Positions 60,286 to 64,000 of a stretch of 64,000 nt of DNA are shown piece after piece; position 1 is the stretch's first letter; each line of letters opens with the position of its first letter. The position numbers were made by a program, and so were the translations under genes. The stretch comes from Agromyces luteolus (lineage in GTDB: Bacteria; Actinomycetota; Actinomycetes; Actinomycetales; Microbacteriaceae), in the NCBI RefSeq assembly GCF_009729855.1, contig NZ_WODA01000008.1, positions 62,001 through 126,000 on the forward strand, in the 5' to 3' direction. Below the pieces are notes generated by a model. The model had not been told where the DNA came from, did not search any database, and was given only the letters and a program-made list of their open reading frames with translations.

Positions 60286-61520
60286 TGGCCGGACCCCTGC
60301 CGATCGCCGACCCGGCACCGGCCGACGGCCTGCTCCCGGCGAGCGCGACGACGGATGCCGCGTCCCGCGTGTTCGGCGTCTACCTGCACGTGCCGTTCTG
60401 CCGCGTGCGGTGCGGCTACTGCGACTTCAACACGTACACGTCGGGGGAGCTGCGCGGCGCCCGGCAGGAGGACTTCGCCCACCAGGCCGCGGCCGAGGTC
60501 CGGTTCGCACGCGACGTGCTCGAGGCATCCGGCGCCCCCGACGGCCCCGCGTCGACCGTGTTCTTCGGCGGCGGCACGCCGACCCTGCTGCCGGCCGCCG
60601 ACCTCGTCAGGATGCTCGGCGCGGTGCGCGACGCGTTCGGCATCGCCGGCGGCGCCGAGGTCACCACGGAGGCGAACCCCGACTCGGTCGACGCCGACGA
60701 CCTGCGGCGCCTCGCCGACGGCGGGTTCACGCGCGTCTCGTTCGGCATGCAGTCGGCCGTGCCGCACGTCCTCGCGGCGCTCGACCGGACCCACGACCCG
60801 ATGCGGATCCCGCTCGTCGTCGGCTGGGCGCGCGAGGCGGGCCTCGACGTCAGCCTCGACCTGATCTACGGCACGCCGGGGGAATCGCTCGCCGATTGGC
60901 GCACGAGCCTCGGGGCGGTGCTCGCCGAGCGGCCCGACCACGTCAGCGCCTACGCGCTCATCGTCGAGGACGGCACGAAGCTCGCCCGGCGGATCCGCCG
61001 CGGCGAGCTCGCGGCCGTCGACGACGACCTCGCGGCCGACATGTACGAGCTGGCCGACGAGATGCTCGTCGAAGCGGGCTACGAGTGGTACGAGGTCTCG
61101 AACTGGGCGACGGATGCCGCGCACCGGTCGAGGCACAACCTCGGCTACTGGAGGGGCGACGACTGGTGGGGCGTGGGTCCCGGCGCGCACAGCCATGTCG
61201 GAGGAGTCCGCTGGTGGAACGCCAAGCACCCCGCGGCGTACGCCGAGCGGCTCGCTGCAGGCGTGTCGCCCGCGGTCGGCCGCGAGAGCCTCGACCACGC
61301 GACGCGCGAGACCGAGCGCGTGCTCCTCGCGACGCGCATCCGCGAGGGCGTCGAGGTCTCGAGCCTGCACGCCGGCGGCCGGCACGCCGTCGCCGGCCTG
61401 ATCGCCGATGGGCTCGTCGACGCGCGAACCGCCCTCGCCGGGCGGCTGACGCTGACCCGGCGAGGGCGGTTGCTGGCGGACGCCGTCGTGCGGCGCCTGC
61501 TGGAGACGGTGTTCGAGTAG
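60285..61520 (+). CDS. hemW: HemW-like radical SAM haem chaperone
   Basis: 411-aa radical SAM protein. The cluster-binding motif is CRVRCGYC (CxxxCxxC) followed by DFNTYTSGEL; FFGGGTPTLLP, EANPDS and SFGMQS are the SAM-binding core; the C-terminal HemN-like domain includes WEVSNWA-type sequence (YEVSNWATDAAHRSRHN). HemW binds haem and is not coproporphyrinogen dehydrogenase; the lepA-hemW-hrcA-dnaJ order is typical. The ATG at 60285 is preferred over upstream starts inside the DUF1990 gene. Confidence 0.92.
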   Translation: MAGPLPIADPAPADGLLPASATTDAASRVFGVYLHVPFCRVRCGYCDFNTYTSGELRGARQEDFAHQAAAEVRFARDVLEASGAPDGPASTVFFGGGTPTLLPAADLVRMLGAVRDAFGIAGGAEVTTEANPDSVDADDLRRLADGGFTRVSFGMQSAVPHVLAALDRTHDPMRIPLVVGWAREAGLDVSLDLIYGTPGESLADWRTSLGAVLAERPDHVSAYALIVEDGTKLARRIRRGELAAVDDDLAADMYELADEMLVEAGYEWYEVSNWATDAAHRSRHNLGYWRGDDWWGVGPGAHSHVGGVRWWNAKHPAAYAERLAAGVSPAVGRESLDHATRETERVLLATRIREGVEVSSLHAGGRHAVAGLIADGLVDARTALAGRLTLTRRGRLLADAVVRRLLETVFE

Positions 61521-61539
61521 CGCGGAGCGCGTACCGAGA

Positions 61540-61986
61540 TCAGCTGACGAACTTGATGGCGACGGGGTACACGTAGTACTCGCCGTTGTTCGCCTTGATC
61601 GCGGCGATGATGCCGAACACGATCGCGGCGATCCAGGCCGCGAGCAGCAGGAAGATGCCGATGATCACGAAGGTGAGGATCGAACCCACCACGTAGGCGA
61701 TGAGCAGCGTGATCTGGAAGTTCAGCGCCGTCGCGGTGTGCTCGCGGATGAAGGGGCCCTTGTCCTTCAGGACGAGGTATCCGATCAGCGCCGGCAGGAA
61801 GCCGAACAGGATGCCGCCGATGTGGATCAGCGTCGCCCAGAGCTTCTCGTCGGCCGGGCTGAGCGGCTGGCTCTGCTGGTAGGGCCCGTCACCGGGGGGA
61901 GGCGGCGGCGTCGGACCACCCGGCGGGTGCGGCGGCGGGCCGCCGGCGGGCGGCGTGGGAGGCGTGGGAGGTGGTGCGTCGGACAT
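61540..61986 (-). CDS. DUF4870 domain membrane protein (first paralogue)
   Basis: 148-aa protein. The first 37 residues are proline-rich (PPTPPTPPAGGPPPHPPGG). After LSPADEKLWATLIHIGGIL come three to four helices (about 48-68, 85-108, 108-130) with the conserved EHTATALNFQITLLI and the end YYVYPVAIKFVS. Function unknown. Clearly paralogous with the next gene, 113 bp upstream of it in transcription order. Convergent with hemW. Confidence 0.82.
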   Translation of the reverse strand: MSDAPPPTPPTPPAGGPPPHPPGGPTPPPPPGDGPYQQSQPLSPADEKLWATLIHIGGILFGFLPALIGYLVLKDKGPFIREHTATALNFQITLLIAYVVGSILTFVIIGIFLLLAAWIAAIVFGIIAAIKANNGEYYVYPVAIKFVS

Positions 61987-62046
61987 GATGCGTGCTCCTC
62001 TGTGGTCGCGCCCGGACAGGGGACGTTCCCTCATGCTGGCACACGA

Positions 62047-62083
62047 CGACGCGCCGGTCGAGGGATGCTCGACCGGCGCGTCG
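62047..62083 (-). terminator. terminator hairpin between the two DUF4870 genes
   Basis: CGACGCGCCGGTCGAG and its exact complement CTCGACCGGCGCGTCG flank a five-base loop: a 16-bp perfect stem 17 bp past the stop of the second DUF4870 gene, so the two paralogues are probably separate units. Confidence 0.7.
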
Positions 62084-62099
62084 GAGGCTCGCCCGCGAC

Positions 62100-62513
62100 C
62101 TACTTGATGAGGCGGATGGCGAAGGGGTAGCGGTAGTGGTTGCCGTCCTTCGCGGTCATGAAGGCGATGATCGAGAAGATCACGCCGAGGATCCACGGCA
62201 GGTAGGTGAGGAAGCCGAAGAGCGCACCGAACCCGAACGTGACGACCGTGATGATCGTCGTCAGCACCCAGAGTGCGACGGTGGCGAGCACGAGCGTGAT
62301 CTGGAAGTTCAGCGCCTCCTTGCCCTCGGTGTTCGTGAACGAACCGCGGTCCTTGAAGACGAGCCAGATGATGAGCGACGGCAGGATGCCGAGGATGCCG
62401 CCGAGGTGGGCGAACGAGCCCCACTGGACGTCCTGCTCGTGCGAGAGCGGGGCAGAGGGGGTCGGCTGCGGAGCGGCGTTCGGATCCTGAGGAGGAAGGT
62501 TGGAGTCGGTCAT
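62100..62513 (-). CDS. DUF4870 domain membrane protein (second paralogue)
   Basis: 137-aa protein with a short Pro/Gln-rich N-terminus (NLPPQDPNAAPQPTPSAP), then LSHEQDVQWGSFAHLGGILG, and helices around 36-52, 68-92 and 95-118. EGKEALNFQITLVL and the end YRYPFAIRLIK match the neighbouring paralogue. GGAGCCTTTC-type spacing upstream is poor; AAAGGCTCCGCC precedes the ATG. Function unknown. Confidence 0.82.
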   Translation of the reverse strand: MTDSNLPPQDPNAAPQPTPSAPLSHEQDVQWGSFAHLGGILGILPSLIIWLVFKDRGSFTNTEGKEALNFQITLVLATVALWVLTTIITVVTFGFGALFGFLTYLPWILGVIFSIIAFMTAKDGNHYRYPFAIRLIK

Positions 62514-62641
62514 GGCGGAGCCTTTCGATGTGGGGAAGCGCACGTGCCGCGGCCGGGAACGGCGTCGCGGGGTGCGGGACGATGCACACGCTATCGGCGC
62601 GGCGGACCGCCCGGCAACGGTGTGCGCCCTGAATCTCGGGA

Positions 62642-62673
62642 TATGATTAGCAGTCACGTGGGCGGAGTGCCAA
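62642..62673 (+). promoter_or_regulatory. hrcA promoter -10 and CIRCE-like operator
   Basis: TATGAT (62642-62647) is a -10-like hexamer. It runs straight into TTAGCAGTC-N9-GAGTGCCAA (62647-62673), which differs from the CIRCE consensus TTAGCACTC-N9-GAGTGCTAA at one base in each arm. HrcA binding here would block initiation of hrcA-dnaJ. Confidence 0.8.
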
Positions 62674-62716
62674 GCACGCGTCGTCCGGGTCCGATCGGTC
62701 GAGGGAAGCGAGGGTC

Positions 62717-63736
62717 ATGGTCTCCGAACGCAGTCTCGCGGTCCTCCGCGCGATCGTGCAGGACTACGTCGAATCGCGGGAGCCGGTGGGCTCCAAGTCG
62801 ATCGTCGAACGCCACCGGTTCGGCGTGTCCGCCGCGACGATCCGCAACGACATGGCCCTCCTGGAAGAGGAGGAGCTCATCGCGGCGCCGCACACCTCGT
62901 CGGGGCGCATCCCCACCGACAAGGGCTACCGGGTGTTCGTCGACCGGCTCGCCGACATCCGTCCGCTCTCGGCCACGCAGCGGCACGCCATCGAGACCTT
63001 CCTCGGCGAGTCGAACGACCTCGACGAACTGCTCGGCCGCACGGTCCGCCTCGTCTCGCAGCTCACCCGGCAGCTCGCCGTGGTCCAGTACCCCAGCTTC
63101 GCGCGCGCCCGCGTGCGGCACGTCGAGCTCGTCTCGCTCGCGCCGACGCGGGTGCTCTGCATCCTCATCTCCGACAGCGGCCAGGTCGAGCAGCGGCTCG
63201 CCGAGCTCGACCAGCCCGCCGACGAGGCGACGCTCGCGCGCCTCCGCGACCGGCTGAACGAGGTGGCCGCGGGCCTGACGATGGCGGATGCCGCGACGGC
63301 CCTCTCCGCCGAGACCGAGCACGCCGACCGCGCCCACGCCGAGGTGCTCCACACGCTCGCGGCGACGCTCGCCGACCAGGCCAAGATCACCCGGTCCGAC
63401 CGCCTCGTGGTCGCCGGCGCCGCGAACCTCGTGCGCACCGAGCAGGACTTCGCCGGGAACATCCTCGGCGTGATGGAGGCCATCGAGGAGCAGGTCGTCA
63501 TCCTCAGGCTCTTCGGCGAGATGGCCGCCGACGAGGGCATCGCCGTGCGCATCGGCCGCGAGAACGCCGCGTTCGGGCTCGGCGACACCTCCGTGGTGTC
63601 GACCGCGTTCGCCGTGCCCGGGCGCGACGTGTCGCGCCTCGGCGTCGTCGGCCCCACCCGCATGGACTACTCCCAGAGCATGGCCGCCGTCCGCGCGGTC
63701 GCCCGCTACCTCTCCCGCACGCTCGGCGAGAACTGA
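62717..63736 (+). CDS. hrcA: Heat-inducible repressor HrcA
   Basis: 339-aa repressor of class I heat-shock genes that binds CIRCE. The winged-helix domain (1-75) shows SERSLAVLRAIVQDYVESREPVGSKSI (in parts), VSAATIRNDMALLEE and TSSGRIPTDKGYRVFVD. The C-terminal GAF-like and dimerisation parts end with GPTRMDYSQSMAAVRAVARYLS (in parts). A CIRCE-like operator precedes the gene, so it is autoregulated. dnaJ follows after 57 bp. Confidence 0.96.
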   Translation: MVSERSLAVLRAIVQDYVESREPVGSKSIVERHRFGVSAATIRNDMALLEEEELIAAPHTSSGRIPTDKGYRVFVDRLADIRPLSATQRHAIETFLGESNDLDELLGRTVRLVSQLTRQLAVVQYPSFARARVRHVELVSLAPTRVLCILISDSGQVEQRLAELDQPADEATLARLRDRLNEVAAGLTMADAATALSAETEHADRAHAEVLHTLAATLADQAKITRSDRLVVAGAANLVRTEQDFAGNILGVMEAIEEQVVILRLFGEMAADEGIAVRIGRENAAFGLGDTSVVSTAFAVPGRDVSRLGVVGPTRMDYSQSMAAVRAVARYLSRTLGEN

Positions 63737-63793
63737 ACCGCACGGGCCGCCCCGCGGCATCCGTCACCGGCAATCGAAAGGAACCCGCCTCAC

Positions 63794-64000
63794 GTGGCCG
63801 ACCACTACGAGGTCCTCGGCGTCGCACGCGACGCCTCCCCGGACGAGATCAAGAAGGCCTACCGCCGGCTCGCGCGCGAGCTCCACCCCGACGTGAACCC
63901 CGGCGCCGAGGCATCCGAGCGGTTCAAGGAGGTCACGCACGCGTACGACGTGCTCTCCGACCCGAAGCAGCGCCAGCAGTACGACCTCGGCGGCCAGGGC
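63794..64000 (+). CDS. dnaJ: Chaperone DnaJ (truncated by window end)
   Basis: First 69 codons of DnaJ, the Hsp40 co-chaperone that stimulates Dna[38 protein letters not shown] (in parts) is the J domain with the essential HPD. The hrcA-dnaJ order fits the actinobacterial dnaJ2 type. GTG start with GAAAGGAACC upstream. Confidence 0.95.
   Translation, partial: MADHYEVLGVARDASPDEIKKAYRRLARELHPDVNPGAEASERFKEVTHAYDVLSDPKQRQQYDLGGQG

Noticed and set aside
1-64000. CRISPR array, prophage, insertion sequence, tRNA or rRNA genes
   Set aside because: No spaced direct repeats, transposase or integrase sequence, or cloverleaf-like segment was recognised, and nearly all DNA is accounted for by core genes.

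Overview
The window is a gene-dense, very GC-rich (roughly 70% or more by eye) actinobacterial chromosome segment with many GTG starts, 1-4 base gene overlaps and short intergenic gaps. MraZ-led division/cell-wall genes, SepF, a Wag31-type DivIVA, a DUF3040 protein upstream of mraZ, an Rv2175c-like regulator, no ftsA, and a MurE whose third-residue motif departs from the usual diaminopimelate form all point to the Actinomycetota. Family Microbacteriaceae (an Agromyces-like organism) is the best guess, but this is an inference from gene order and sequence style, not a search. I saw no insertion sequence, prophage, CRISPR array, tRNA or rRNA gene; this is core chromosome.

Layout. 1-4250: the 5' part of a PASTA-domain Ser/Thr kinase, a LysM cell-wall hydrolase, a small Rv2175c-like DNA-binding protein and a polyprenyl diphosphate synthase. 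4327-23123: the division and cell-wall cluster: DUF3040 gene, mraZ, rsmH, ftsL-like, ftsI, murE, murF, mraY, murD, ftsW, murG, murC, ftsQ, ftsZ, yggS-like, sepF, yggT, divIVA. These genes carry out lipid I/II synthesis (MurC-F, MraY, MurG), septal synthesis (FtsW/FtsI), Z-ring formation (FtsZ/SepF) and polar growth (DivIVA). 23113-31210: lspA, an RluD-type pseudouridine synthase, dnaE, hisD, nrdR, pyrD. 31270-36359: an App1-like phosphatase, a TetR regulator and a four-gene osmoprotectant ABC transporter. 36356-44370: a DedA protein, then an M56 peptidase/BlaI pair facing the cydABDC operon for cytochrome bd oxidase. 44519-50294: a secreted M28 peptidase, pabB, leuS. 50402-54579: comEA, comEC, holA, convergent with rpsT. 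55070-57675: an alpha/beta hydrolase with a NarL-type response regulator and histidine kinase. 57755-61520: lepA, a DUF1990 gene and hemW. 61540-64000: two tandem DUF4870 membrane proteins, then hrcA and the start of dnaJ behind a CIRCE-like operator.

Regulation visible in the DNA: three MraZ boxes at an exact 10-bp period lie over the spacer and -10 of a well-formed mraZ promoter, and further inverted boxes lie upstream; two TCTAC-N5-GTAGA palindromes sit between blaI and cydA; CIRCE precedes hrcA. About ten genes have a TANNNT-like hexamer only 6-10 nt before the start codon, which suggests widespread leaderless transcription. The heptamer GGATGCC (either strand) recurs about once per kilobase, well above a composition-based expectation, and may be a chromosome-scale motif.
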